NCBI RefSeq assembly: GCF_019417665.1
Contig: NZ_DXUU01000015.1
Span: forward strand, 1-39,541
DNA from: Ruminococcus sp.
GTDB lineage: Bacteria; Bacillota; Clostridia; Oscillospirales; Ruminococcaceae
Direction: 5' to 3'
DNA: 39,541 nt
A program made the translations under genes and the position numbers. The notes under the pieces were generated by a model. That model was given only the letters and a program-made list of their open reading frames with translations, had not been told where the DNA came from and searched no databases. Below are positions 32,705-39,541 of this stretch, piece after piece. Every line of letters starts with the position of its first letter. Position 1 is the stretch's first letter.

Positions 32705-33604
32705 ATGGCAAATTCTTTGGTCTTTCTGGCGGATGACTTGGAACAGCCTATGACGGCGGAACAGTTCCTGCGCCGGCGTAAAGGGATATCCCATCGGATG
32801 CTGATGCGGCTGAAGCATACTCCCGGCGGTATCTGCTGCAACGGAAAGCCCATCCGTACCATTGACCCCATATCTTCTGGTGACCGTATCGTGCTCACAG
32901 AGCCGGAACAATCCTCAGGGCTGACACCATCATCCCACCTCCACGTGCCGATTCTGACAGAAACTGCATCCTATATTCTCTATAACAAACCTCCGGGTAT
33001 GCCCGTCCATCCCTCTCAGGGACACCATAATGATACCTTGGGAAATGTCTTTGCGGCGGCATTTCCAACACTGCCCTTTCGTCCCGTATACCGCCTGGAC
33101 AGGGACACCAGCGGTATCTGCCTGATCGCAAAGTCTGCCTATAGCGCAAAGCTGCTCCAGGGACACATTCAAAAGCGATATCTTGCCCTGGTCTGTGGTA
33201 TTCTCACATCCCCCGGCACAGTAAATGCACCCATCGCCAGAGAATCAGACTCGATTATCCGCCGCTGCGTCAGAGCAGACGGCAAACCGGCAGTGACGCA
33301 TTTTGTCCCTTTGGGGAATGACGATCAGTACACCCTCCTGGAGCTGACGCTGGAGACAGGACGTACCCACCAGATACGGGTACATATGGCACACTTGGGC
33401 TATCCCTTGGCTGGAGATTCCCTGTACGGCGGTGATCTGTCCCGGTTTCAGCGGCATATGCTCCATTGTGCTTCGGTAGAATTTTTCGATCCGGATACCC
33501 ATGAAATGGTCTCGGTGACCTGCCCTTGGGATGTGTCAGAGCAGCCTTTTCCTGGAATATCCATACCGTATTATGACAATCCCAAGCAAAAGGTTACAAA
33601 ATGA
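32705..33604 (+). CDS. RluA-family pseudouridine synthase
   Basis: 299 residues. An N-terminal S4-like region (EQFLRRRKGISHRMLMRLKH, CNGKPIRT) is followed by the catalytic domain with YNKPPGMPVHPS, PVYRLDRDTSGICLIAK (catalytic Asp in RLDRDTSG, about residue 138) and LETGRTHQIRVHMAHLGYPLAGDSLYGG. These are the RluA/RluC/RluD signatures, so it isomerises specific uridines in rRNA or tRNA; the target is not decidable. AAAGGA lies before the ATG. It is followed by the promoter region of the cell-wall hydrolase gene. Confidence 0.93.
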   Translation: MANSLVFLADDLEQPMTAEQFLRRRKGISHRMLMRLKHTPGGICCNGKPIRTIDPISSGDRIVLTEPEQSSGLTPSSHLHVPILTETASYILYNKPPGMPVHPSQGHHNDTLGNVFAAAFPTLPFRPVYRLDRDTSGICLIAKSAYSAKLLQGHIQKRYLALVCGILTSPGTVNAPIARESDSIIRRCVRADGKPAVTHFVPLGNDDQYTLLELTLETGRTHQIRVHMAHLGYPLAGDSLYGGDLSRFQRHMLHCASVEFFDPDTHEMVSVTCPWDVSEQPFPGISIPYYDNPKQKVTK

Positions 33605-33712
33605 GACATGATCTCTTTTTCGATATTTGTGATATATGCACATATTTTGCACTTGAAACTTGTGCAAAATCATGTGTTTTTGTAAAAAATCGAAGGCAAC
33701 GTTCGGAAAGTC

Positions 33713-33741
33713 TTGCAAAACGGTTACAAATGTGGTATAAT
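33713..33741 (+). promoter_or_regulatory. Sigma-A promoter of the dockerin cell-wall hydrolase
   Basis: TTGCAA (33713-33718), a 17-bp spacer and perfect TATAAT (33736-33741). It lies about 360 bp before the start codon, which implies a long leader. Confidence 0.75.
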
Positions 33742-33747
33742 ACTTGT

Positions 33748-34103
33748 TGTACGGTGACCACTGACTCTTCTGGGACATGCTCTGGTATGTCCAAAAGAGT
33801 TCATCCGTCTGCCGTCCGTCTGTCCAAAGCATTCCGACAGACGGCGCAATGCAGGCGGCGCACAAGTTCCAAAGGGATCGATGATCCCAGGCAGATCGTC
33901 CGTGTTACGACAGATCCTCTGATCCGTCAGGACAATGCCGGCAGAGCGTAAAACGCCGATTCGCCTTCGGACCGGACAGGCGTGTGCCGTCATATCCTTT
34001 TCAGTATCTTCAAAATTGAATTGGCTCGCATTGCAAGCGGCGGCTCTGCCGTACTGCGATGCAGCGGCTGCTGTAGACGCAAAAATCTTAAAGGAGCGAA
34101 AGT
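33748..34103 (+). promoter_or_regulatory. Long structured 5' leader, unidentified
   Basis: The leader holds at least two strong hairpins: GACTCTT-N3-GGACAT against ATGTCC-AA-AAGAGTT (33763-33801), and CCGTCTGTC against GACAGACGG (33816-33844). GGATCGATGATCC and a C/G-rich stretch near 33950-33985 follow. No standard terminator precedes the gene. I cannot match it to a riboswitch class by eye. A regulatory RNA element is likely but unproven. Confidence 0.5.
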
Positions 34104-35465
34104 ATGCGTAAAAAAATCATGGCAGTCGTTTTATCCTGTCTTACATTTCTGACACTGGTCTTTTCTTCCTTTGCCGCATCCATGCGGGTTTCGGCAGTTT
34201 CTGTGGATGAGATGACACAGGTCGCAGTGGAAATTATCACACGAAACGAAGGAACCTATGGTTCTATCAACCGCAACGATAACGGTGCAGTCAGCATCGG
34301 TATCCTGCAATGGCACGCAACCCGTGCACTCCAGCTGATGCGCTCTATTGCAAACGCCGATACGGCATCTGCACAGAGCATTCTGGGAAATACTTTTTAT
34401 AATGAAGTTATGACCGCTTCCAGCTGGAACACCCGAACATTTTCTGCGGCAGAGGGCACAGCAGCTGCAAACCTGCTGACTACCTCCGCAGGAAAGTCCA
34501 AACAGGACGCTCTGGCGTACAGTGATGTACAGGGCTATATCAATGCCGGAAAACAGTATGGCCTGACAAATGCCGGCGTTCTGGTTTATTTTGCAGAGCT
34601 TTACAACCGGGGAAGCGGTGTGGCTGCACGGATCCTCTCTGCTGCAAAGGGCAGTGGTTCTTATGCAGACATCACCCTTGCAACGCTGCACAATGCGGCA
34701 CTCGTTGACCGCGGAAACAGCTCCGGCTATTACACCAGCCGGCTGAACGATGCTTATAATACCGTCATCTCCCTGGGCTGGGGTGACGCATCTGTCACAG
34801 ATGGCACAACTGCACAGCCCAGCACACCGGATACTTCCGATTTTTCTGAAAGCTATGCCGGTACATATACCGTAACGGCTTCTTCCCTGAACATCCGCAG
34901 CGCACCTACCACATCGGCTTCGAAGGTCGGTTCGATCCCCAATGGTGCGACAGTGACTGTTTCTTCCGGAAACGGCAGCTGGGCGGCTGTTTCGTACAAT
35001 GGCGTGGAGGGGTATTGCTCCATGGATTATCTCCAGGCGGTAGCTGCACAGACAACTGCACCGGCGGAGACTACCACCACAGCAACAACGACTACTACCA
35101 CGACCACCACGACAGAGGCTGTGACCACTACGACAACTACTGCGGCGGAGACCACCGCAGCTGATACACAGACAACTACAGCAGAAACCACTGCTGCACC
35201 GGCAGAGACTGTACAGTCTTCTGTTGCAGTAGTCGGCGTTGCCGATCCGACTTATGCTTCGATTTACGGTGATGTAAACTGCGACGGTACAGTGGATGCT
35301 GCCGATGCAGTGCTGCTGCAAAAATATCTGAACGGCTGTGTATTCCTGAATTATACACAGCTGTCCAACGCCGATTGTCAGCGCGACAATGTACTGGATA
35401 CCACTGACGTAACAGTCATTATGCAGTATCTCATTGACAATTTCATTGCCCTCCCGGTGGTATAA
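34104..35465 (+). CDS. Secreted lysozyme-like cell-wall hydrolase with SH3 and dockerin domains
   Basis: 453 residues. Signal peptide at about 5-32 (MAVVLSCLTFLTLVFSS). A catalytic-type region at about 35-230 begins TRNEGTYGSINRNDNGAVSIGI-LQW and resembles lysozyme- or chitosanase-fold peptidoglycan hydrolases found in phages and Firmicutes. A bacterial SH3 domain at about 250-312 (TASSLNIRSAP, GYCSMDYLQ) binds wall. A Thr/Ala linker at about 320-375 precedes two dockerin repeats (GDVNCDGTVDAADAVLLQKYL and QRDNVLDTTDVTVIMQYL). A wall hydrolase with a dockerin suggests a cellulosome- or amylosome-type complex that also remodels or attacks cell walls. GGAG precedes the ATG. The exact bond cut is not known. 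Confidence 0.82.
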   Translation: MRKKIMAVVLSCLTFLTLVFSSFAASMRVSAVSVDEMTQVAVEIITRNEGTYGSINRNDNGAVSIGILQWHATRALQLMRSIANADTASAQSILGNTFYNEVMTASSWNTRTFSAAEGTAAANLLTTSAGKSKQDALAYSDVQGYINAGKQYGLTNAGVLVYFAELYNRGSGVAARILSAAKGSGSYADITLATLHNAALVDRGNSSGYYTSRLNDAYNTVISLGWGDASVTDGTTAQPSTPDTSDFSESYAGTYTVTASSLNIRSAPTTSASKVGSIPNGATVTVSSGNGSWAAVSYNGVEGYCSMDYLQAVAAQTTAPAETTTTATTTTTTTTTTEAVTTTTTTAAETTAADTQTTTAETTAAPAETVQSSVAVVGVADPTYASIYGDVNCDGTVDAADAVLLQKYLNGCVFLNYTQLSNADCQRDNVLDTTDVTVIMQYLIDNFIALPVV

Positions 35466-35527
35466 GCCGGAGAGACAACATACATTTTTCTGCAAACGGG
35501 AATTTGTAAGACAACGATAAAACGACG

Positions 35528-35566
35528 ATCCGCCGTATCACGTAATGTGGTGCGGCGGATTTTTTA
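35528..35566 (+). terminator. Terminator of the cell-wall hydrolase gene
   Basis: ATCCGCCG (35528-35535) pairs with CGGCGGAT (35553-35560), followed by TTTTTT. Confidence 0.85.
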
Positions 35567-35591
35567 CATTTTTGTGCAAAGCACGGACTTG

Positions 35592-35627
35592 ATACAAAAA
35601 AAGCCGTGTCATTTTGGTGACACGGCT
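35592..35627 (-). terminator. Terminator of citrate synthase
   Basis: AGCCGTGTCA (35602-35611) pairs with TGACACGGCT (35618-35627). The minus strand continues with TTTTTTTTG after the stem. Confidence 0.85.
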
Positions 35628-35650
35628 GTATTCCTTTATGTGATGTTATC

Positions 35651-37054
35651 TCAGCGTTCTTCCAGAGGCGTATAGTTCTGCGGTTCGGATACGGAGAGAT
35701 ATGCCGGGCGGATGATCTTCCGGCAGTTGATAAGCTCTTCCAGACGGTGCGCAGACCAGCCGGCGATCCGGGCAATGGCGAAAATAGGCGTAAACAGATC
35801 CATGGGCAGCCCCAGCATCCGATATACAAATCCACTGTAAAAGTCCACATTGGCACAAACGCCCTTATAGATCTTTCGGTTCTGGGTGATGACCTCACCG
35901 GCAAGACGCTCTACTGTTGCATAGAGTTGGAACTCGTCGTGGCAGTCTTTTTCTGTGGACAGCTGTTCCACGAAAGATTTCAGGATCACAGCACGGGGAT
36001 CGGAAACGGAATATACCGCATGTCCCATGCCATAGATCAGCCCTGTATGGTCGAAGCCTTCGCCTTTCAGCAATCCTTGCAGATAGGCACGGATGGCATC
36101 CTCATCCTTCCAGTCGGGACAGTGTGCCTTCAGATCTGCGAACATCTCCATGACCTTGATGTTGGCGCCGCCGTGCTTAGGGCCTTTCAGCGAACCAAGT
36201 GCAGCTGCAATGGTGGAGTAAGTGTCTGTTCCCGAAGAGGAGACTACGTGAACTGTAAAAGCAGAGTTGTTGCCGCCGCCGTGTTCTGCATGGAGCACCA
36301 GGCACAGATCCAATAGCTTTGCCTCCAGTCGGGTGTATTTTCCGTCGGGACGCATCATATACAGGATATTTTCCGCAATGGTCAGCTTCGGATCGGGCTT
36401 CTGGATGAACATGCTCTTGTCATTCCGGAAGTACATAGACGCCTGATAGCCGAACACTGCCAGAGAGGGGAACTGAGAAATGAGCTGGATACACTGACGC
36501 ATGACATTGGGCAGGCTGGTGTCGTCGGGCTTCGGGTCATAGGCGTGGAGCGCCAGCACGCATTTTGCCATGGTATTCATAATGTTATCGCTGGGCATTT
36601 TCATGATAACGCCGCTGTTGAAATGGTTGGGCAGCATCTGATAATCCACCAGCAGCTGGTGGAACTGGGTCAATTCCTCCTGCTTCGGCAGATGTCCCAT
36701 GAGCAGCAGATAGACAATTTCTTCAAAGCCGAAGCGATCGTGGGACACAAAGCCTTCTACCAGTTTTTCAATGGGAATGCCGCGGTAATAGAGCTGTCCT
36801 GGACCAGGCACCTCTTTGCCGTCCACCATCTGCGTTGCGCAGACTTTACTGATGGTAGTCAGACCGGCACGCACACCCCGTCCGTCCAGATCACGCAATC
36901 CACGTTTCACTTCATGCTTGACATAAAGCTCTTGTTCGATCTGATAGTGCGGTTCGGCATCAGCAGTGAACTGATCTACCAATTGCATGTCGTACTTGTA
37001 CTGTGCGATCATTTGTTGGATCTTTGCGGAATGCAGCAGTGTTTCTCTCTTCAT
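35651..37054 (-). CDS. gltA: Citrate synthase
   Basis: 467 residues, cytosolic; condenses acetyl-CoA with oxaloacetate. The catalytic His-His-Asp are seen in LHAEHGGGNNSAFTVHVVSS (about 265-285), IYGMGHAVYSVSDPRA (about 344-359) and ANVDFYSG (about 408-415). An extra N-terminal region of about 50 residues and GPKHGGANIKVMEM place it with the longer citrate synthases of Clostridia. The start follows AGAAAGGA. Monocistronic: own promoter 166 bp upstream and own terminator. In this lineage it likely feeds 2-oxoglutarate and glutamate synthesis in an incomplete TCA path, which is inference. Confidence 0.95.
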   Translation of the reverse strand: MKRETLLHSAKIQQMIAQYKYDMQLVDQFTADAEPHYQIEQELYVKHEVKRGLRDLDGRGVRAGLTTISKVCATQMVDGKEVPGPGQLYYRGIPIEKLVEGFVSHDRFGFEEIVYLLLMGHLPKQEELTQFHQLLVDYQMLPNHFNSGVIMKMPSDNIMNTMAKCVLALHAYDPKPDDTSLPNVMRQCIQLISQFPSLAVFGYQASMYFRNDKSMFIQKPDPKLTIAENILYMMRPDGKYTRLEAKLLDLCLVLHAEHGGGNNSAFTVHVVSSSGTDTYSTIAAALGSLKGPKHGGANIKVMEMFADLKAHCPDWKDEDAIRAYLQGLLKGEGFDHTGLIYGMGHAVYSVSDPRAVILKSFVEQLSTEKDCHDEFQLYATVERLAGEVITQNRKIYKGVCANVDFYSGFVYRMLGLPMDLFTPIFAIARIAGWSAHRLEELINCRKIIRPAYLSVSEPQNYTPLEER

Positions 37055-37166
37055 ATCGTCAGTCCTTTCTGAAGCGGCTTTTTGCCGGATGCCGAAATAT
37101 ACGGCTTTTCGGTCAATTCTGGCTTGCTTCGGTTCGTGTCAGATAGGCGGATATCGCATGCTTTGT

Positions 37167-37190
37167 TTGTACATTTATCATCCTGTACAA
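37167..37190. promoter_or_regulatory. TTGTACA inverted repeat in the citrate synthase leader
   Basis: TTGTACA-N10-TGTACAA is a perfect 7-bp inverted repeat between the citrate synthase promoter (37220) and start (37054). It could be an operator or a small mRNA hairpin. Confidence 0.4.
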
Positions 37191-37219
37191 TATGCTTGTA
37201 AAAAAGTTGATTTTTTTTT

Positions 37220-37248
37220 ATTATATCAGATTTTTGTGAGTTTGTCAA
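37220..37248 (-). promoter_or_regulatory. Sigma-A promoter of citrate synthase
   Basis: On the minus strand TTGACA (37248-37243), a 17-bp spacer and TATAAT (37225-37220). Confidence 0.85.
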
Positions 37249-37359
37249 GCCGGAGATTTTTGCTTTTCATGCAATAGCGCCTTTTTAGCCTTTTTGATAT
37301 GGTGCGCTTCTCCAACCTGTTAAATTTTCTGGAAAAACGCACTTTTCTGAAGAAACATC

Positions 37360-37388
37360 TTGTTTTTTTTCGAAGAATGTGGTATAAT
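37360..37388 (+). promoter_or_regulatory. Sigma-A promoter of the UDP-sugar pyrophosphorylase
   Basis: TTGTTT (37360-37365), a 17-bp spacer and perfect TATAAT (37383-37388); the leader would be about 140 bases. Confidence 0.7.
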
Positions 37389-37536
37389 ACGGATATGTTA
37401 TTTGTTCGCAAAATTTGTCGGTTACCGGGGTAAATTGTATCTTGGTATAGGGGATAAAAACCGATGCGATCCAGAGCATGTTTACATAAATTCGAACAAT
37501 TGTTTTATGTGGACACAGAAAGAAAGGACAAGATCT

Positions 37537-38763
37537 ATGACATATTCGGAAGCGTTGCAGTATCTGACTGCACACGGACAGGAGCATCTGCTCCGATTTT
37601 ATGACACGCTTCTGCCGCAGCAGCAGGAAAAGCTGTTGGGACAGATCGCTGATTTGGGGCTGGGACGTCCTCAGTTCCGGGATCGCAGTGCGCTGACTCA
37701 GGAGCGGGGCAGATTTTCGCCCTTGGGTGCACTGACACTGGAGGAGATCCGTGCCAATGAGGAAACCTACCGCAAGATCGGCATGGATGCTATCCGTGAC
37801 GCCAAAGTGGGCGCAGTGCTCCTTGCGGGCGGGCAAGGCTCCCGGCTGGGATTCGACCATCCTAAGGGCATGTTCAATATGGGAAAGACCCGGGATCTGT
37901 ACATTTTTCAGTGTCTGATCCAGAATCTTATGCGTGTGACGGATGAAGCAGAAGCATATGTGCCGCTGCTGATCATGACCAGCGAGCAGAACGACGCAGA
38001 AACACGTGCGTTTCTGAAGGAACACGACTACTTCGGCTACAGTGCGGACAATGTACATTTCTTCAAGCAGGAGACAGAGCCGGCAGTGGATGAAGCCGGA
38101 AAGATCCTCATGAATGCGCCGGATCAGATCGTGCTGTCTCCCAACGGCAACGGCGGCTGGTTCTCTTCCATGCAGCGTGCCGGACTGCTGAAAACGGTAG
38201 AGGAGCTTGGCATTGAGTGGCTCAATGTTTTTGCGGTGGACAATGTGCTCCAGCAGATCGCAGACCCGGTATTCATTGGTGCGACCATAGCTTCGGGCTG
38301 TGCCTCCGGCGGAAAGGTCGTCAGCAAGGCGGCGCCGGACGAGCGTGTAGGCGTGCTTTGTCTGGAGGATAATAAGCCCTCGATCGTGGAGTATTATGAG
38401 ATGACAGAGGAAATGCGCACCCTGCGCAATGAGGACGGCAGCCTTGCCTATCGGTTTGGCGTGATCCTGAACTATCTGTTCCGGGTGGATGCGCTCATGG
38501 ATACGCTGGGATCAGATTTTCCGCTGCACATTGCCCATAAGAAGATCCCGTACATTAACCAGGAGGGGAAATATGTGAAGCCGGAAGAACCCAACGGCTA
38601 TAAGTTTGAGACGCTGGTGCTGGACATGGTACATATGCAGGACAGCTGCCTTGCCTTTGAGGTAGAGCGTGCCAAGGAGTTTGCGCCGGTGAAGAATGCC
38701 ACCGGAGTGGATTCTGTGGAGACGGCACAGGCGCTGTTGGAACAGAATGGCGTAGTGTTATAA
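37537..38763 (+). CDS. UDP-sugar pyrophosphorylase (UDPGP type 1 family)
   Basis: 408 residues, cytosolic; makes a UDP-sugar and pyrophosphate from UTP and a sugar 1-phosphate. The nucleotide loop LLAGGQGSRLGFDHPKGMF (about 96-114) is the UDPGP family signature. PLLIMTSEQND, SPNGNGGWFSSM, FAVDNVLQ and HIAHKKIPY are further conserved blocks, and the late KFETLVLDM matches the family Lys/Phe region. This is the eukaryote-like UDP-glucose/UDP-N-acetylhexosamine pyrophosphorylase type, not GalU. Whether it prefers Glc-1-P or GlcNAc-1-P cannot be read. The start at 37537 follows AGAAAGGAC. Confidence 0.9.
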   Translation: MTYSEALQYLTAHGQEHLLRFYDTLLPQQQEKLLGQIADLGLGRPQFRDRSALTQERGRFSPLGALTLEEIRANEETYRKIGMDAIRDAKVGAVLLAGGQGSRLGFDHPKGMFNMGKTRDLYIFQCLIQNLMRVTDEAEAYVPLLIMTSEQNDAETRAFLKEHDYFGYSADNVHFFKQETEPAVDEAGKILMNAPDQIVLSPNGNGGWFSSMQRAGLLKTVEELGIEWLNVFAVDNVLQQIADPVFIGATIASGCASGGKVVSKAAPDERVGVLCLEDNKPSIVEYYEMTEEMRTLRNEDGSLAYRFGVILNYLFRVDALMDTLGSDFPLHIAHKKIPYINQEGKYVKPEEPNGYKFETLVLDMVHMQDSCLAFEVERAKEFAPVKNATGVDSVETAQALLEQNGVVL

Positions 38764-38782
38764 GTGTTATTAAGAGCATAGG

Positions 38783-38819
38783 AAAAAGCCGTATCGGTTC
38801 TGCCCGATACGGCTTTTTG
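38783..38819 (+). terminator. Terminator of the pyrophosphorylase gene
   Basis: AAAAAGCCGTATCGG (38783-38797) pairs perfectly with CCGATACGGCTTTTT (38803-38817). Confidence 0.9.
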
Positions 38820-38852
38820 CATTGTATCTTCAGTGGTTAATCAAAAAAGTGA

Positions 38853-38881
38853 TTGACATTTTTCGACAAATCCGATATAAT
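38853..38881 (+). promoter_or_regulatory. Sigma-A promoter of the membrane-peptide mRNA (unit 2)
   Basis: Perfect TTGACA (38853-38858), a 17-bp spacer and perfect TATAAT (38876-38881). GAGCATACC follows near the expected start. Confidence 0.85.
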
Positions 38882-38995
38882 AAAAAACAGAGCATACCAA
38901 AAGCGGTACGACTGCCGATTTTGTGCAGTCGTCTCTCGTTCCGAAGGGAACGAGACAGGCGGTCAATCCACGCTCCCAGAAGGGAGTGAATGCGC

Positions 38996-39085
38996 ATGAA
39001 CTGGAACGATTTTTTTCAGTTTATCATCGCTGTTTGTAACGTCCTGCTAGTTTACATAGCATTCAATGACTACAAACGGAAATAA
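38996..39085 (+). CDS. 29-residue single-span membrane peptide, type I toxin-like
   Basis: A polar start (MNWNDF), a hydrophobic span (FQFIIAVCNVLLVYIAF) and a basic tail (NDYKRK). It differs in sequence from the 24347 peptide but shares its length, topology and surroundings. GGGAG lies nine bases before the ATG and can be masked by CTCCC (38973-38977). An in-frame ATG at 38990 is too close to the ribosome site. The leader has two extra hairpins (ACGACTGC/GCAGTCGT and CTCGTTCC/GGAACGAG). A toxin role is inferred from architecture. Confidence 0.72.
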   Translation: MNWNDFFQFIIAVCNVLLVYIAFNDYKRK

Positions 39086-39119
39086 CCGCCCTCAGCTTCC
39101 AACTGGACGGTTATTTCTT
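39080..39119. terminator. Shared bidirectional terminator (unit 2)
   Basis: AAATAACCGCCC (39080-39091) pairs with GGACGGTTATTT (39105-39116), with one mismatch. It overlaps the stop codon of the peptide, as in unit 1. Confidence 0.75.
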
Positions 39120-39165
39120 GTAACCTAAGTGAATGGGAGCGGCCGCCTACCGGTATGCTCTCTTT
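39080..39165 (-). ncRNA. Antisense RNA, probable antitoxin (unit 2)
   Basis: A transcript of about 85 nt is predicted from the minus-strand promoter at 39172-39200 to the shared terminator. It begins near GAGAGCATACC, the same start as the antisense RNA of unit 1. Boundaries are inferred. Confidence 0.62.
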
Positions 39166-39171
39166 GTTTTT

Positions 39172-39200
39172 ATTATACCTCATTTTGAGGCATTTGTCAA
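39172..39200 (-). promoter_or_regulatory. Sigma-A promoter of the antisense RNA (unit 2)
   Basis: On the minus strand TTGACA (39200-39195), a 17-bp spacer and TATAAT (39177-39172). Confidence 0.85.
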
Positions 39201-39252
39201 GCGTTTTGCCGCATTTTTAACCCGATTACAGCAAACCTTACCATAATCCAAA

Positions 39253-39307
39253 TGTAGGGGCGGATATTATCCGCCCGCATTTTATGTTTGCCATTGGCAG
39301 TATCTTC
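39253..39307. repeat. 55-bp direct repeat with palindromic head, copy 1
   Basis: TGTAGGGGCGGATATTATCC with its inverted CCGCCC head, then a shared tail ending CAGTATCTTC. It is identical over 55 bp to 39487-39541. Confidence 0.85.
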
Positions 39308-39326
39308 GAGCAAAAAGAACTGCAAT

Positions 39327-39398
39327 TGTAGGGGCGAACTGTGTTCGCCCGTTGGGAAATTTACGGGAATTTGCGGGCGAACGCAGTTCGCCCCTACA
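39327..39398. repeat. Dispersed palindromic repeat (TGTAGGGGCGAAC type)
   Basis: TGTAGGGGCGAACTGTGTTCG pairs with CGAACGCAGTTCGCCCCTACA, one mismatch, around a 30-bp spacer. Same family as 31724-31794. Confidence 0.85.
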
Positions 39399-39418
39399 TT
39401 TTCACGGCAAGAAAAACG

Positions 39419-39541
39419 TTATTCCAGAGACAAATCTTCTTCAGTCAGCACGATTTCGCCGTTCCTGAAACATTGCAAAATCCCACTGTAGGGGCGGATA
39501 TTATCCGCCCGCATTTTATGTTTGCCATTGGCAGTATCTTC
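39419..39541 (-). CDS. Possible 3' end of a gene running in from the right
   Basis: An open minus-strand frame of 40 codons ends at 39419 with a charged, protein-like tail (NGEIVLTEEDLSLE). The upstream half of the frame is encoded by the 55-bp repeat, so either the repeat has been captured into the gene or the frame is chance. The window ends before a start. I do not recognise the product. Confidence 0.3.
   Translation of the reverse strand, partial: EDTANGKHKMRADNIRPYSGILQCFRNGEIVLTEEDLSLE
39487..39541. repeat. 55-bp direct repeat, copy 2, cut by window end
   Basis: Identical to 39253-39307 over its whole visible length. With the palindrome at 39327 it forms a cluster of dispersed repeats. 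Confidence 0.85.

Noticed and set aside
33748..34103. c-di-AMP (ydaO-type) riboswitch in the leader of the wall hydrolase
   Set aside because: The genomic setting fits, but I cannot find the conserved core by eye, so it is listed only as an unidentified structured leader.
34131..35495. A 454-codon minus-strand frame opposite the dockerin wall hydrolase
   Set aside because: The sense strand has signal peptide, SH3 and dockerin; the antisense product is Cys/Arg repeats arising from the Thr codons.
39288..39491. A 67-codon plus-strand frame at the right edge
   Set aside because: It is built mostly from dispersed palindromic repeats and has no ribosome site.

Overview
The window reads as chromosome of a low-GC, Gram-positive gut anaerobe, most likely Ruminococcus or a close relative in Oscillospiraceae. 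The evidence is strong AGGAGG-type ribosome binding sites, TTGACA/TATAAT promoters with 17-bp spacers, three secreted proteins with dockerin-type repeats, Thr-rich linkers, LPxTG pili and an rnfCDGEAB operon in the clostridial order. Assignment below family level is inference.

Layout. Positions 1-2400: end of a small inverted-repeat element, a heptamer-rich repeat, then an ECF-type sigma factor overlapped by a membrane protein that is probably its anti-sigma factor, behind an ECF-like promoter. 2437-2863: thioredoxin with its own promoter and terminator. 3173-17889: a single-promoter sortase-pilus operon that is visibly more AT-rich than the housekeeping genes. It encodes a small coiled-coil protein, a signal peptidase I, a 3048-residue adhesin with an embedded SGNH hydrolase, a major pilin, a class C sortase, a minor pilin and a second sortase. 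17919-18350: GNAT acetyltransferase. 18465-21092 (minus): two secreted dockerin-type proteins, one with a papain-like Cys/His arrangement, downstream of tRNA-Trp. 21522-22518: small unknown genes, an XRE regulator and a small inverted-repeat element ending on its stop codon. 22637-24097 (minus): prolyl-tRNA synthetase. 24248-24560: a compact unit with a 32-residue membrane peptide and a convergent antisense RNA, resembling a type I toxin-antitoxin system. 24574-30690 (minus): apbE-rnfCDGEAB, the ion-pumping ferredoxin:NAD oxidoreductase with its flavin transferase. 31078-33604: histidine phosphatase, membrane protein and RluA-type pseudouridine synthase. 33713-35566: a long structured leader before a dockerin-bearing cell-wall hydrolase. 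35651-37054 (minus): citrate synthase. 37537-38763: UDP-sugar pyrophosphorylase. 38853-39200: a second membrane-peptide/antisense-RNA unit, followed by dispersed palindromic repeats to the window end.

How the genes work together. The pilus operon looks self-contained: export, assembly, tip, shaft and a minor pilin that probably acts as base. ApbE would flavinylate RnfG and RnfD, both of which carry the target Thr motif. The dockerin proteins would dock onto scaffoldin cohesins encoded elsewhere.

Most interesting points. Two independent copies of a type I toxin-antitoxin-like unit share the same promoter geometry, a Shine-Dalgarno-masking hairpin and an identical 5' motif on both opposing transcripts; one sits directly at the 3' end of the rnf operon. 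In the giant adhesin, an SGNH hydrolase and a pair of beta-rich modules each appear to be spliced into the middle of a Cna-B fold. All functional statements rest on reading the sequence; no database search was run.
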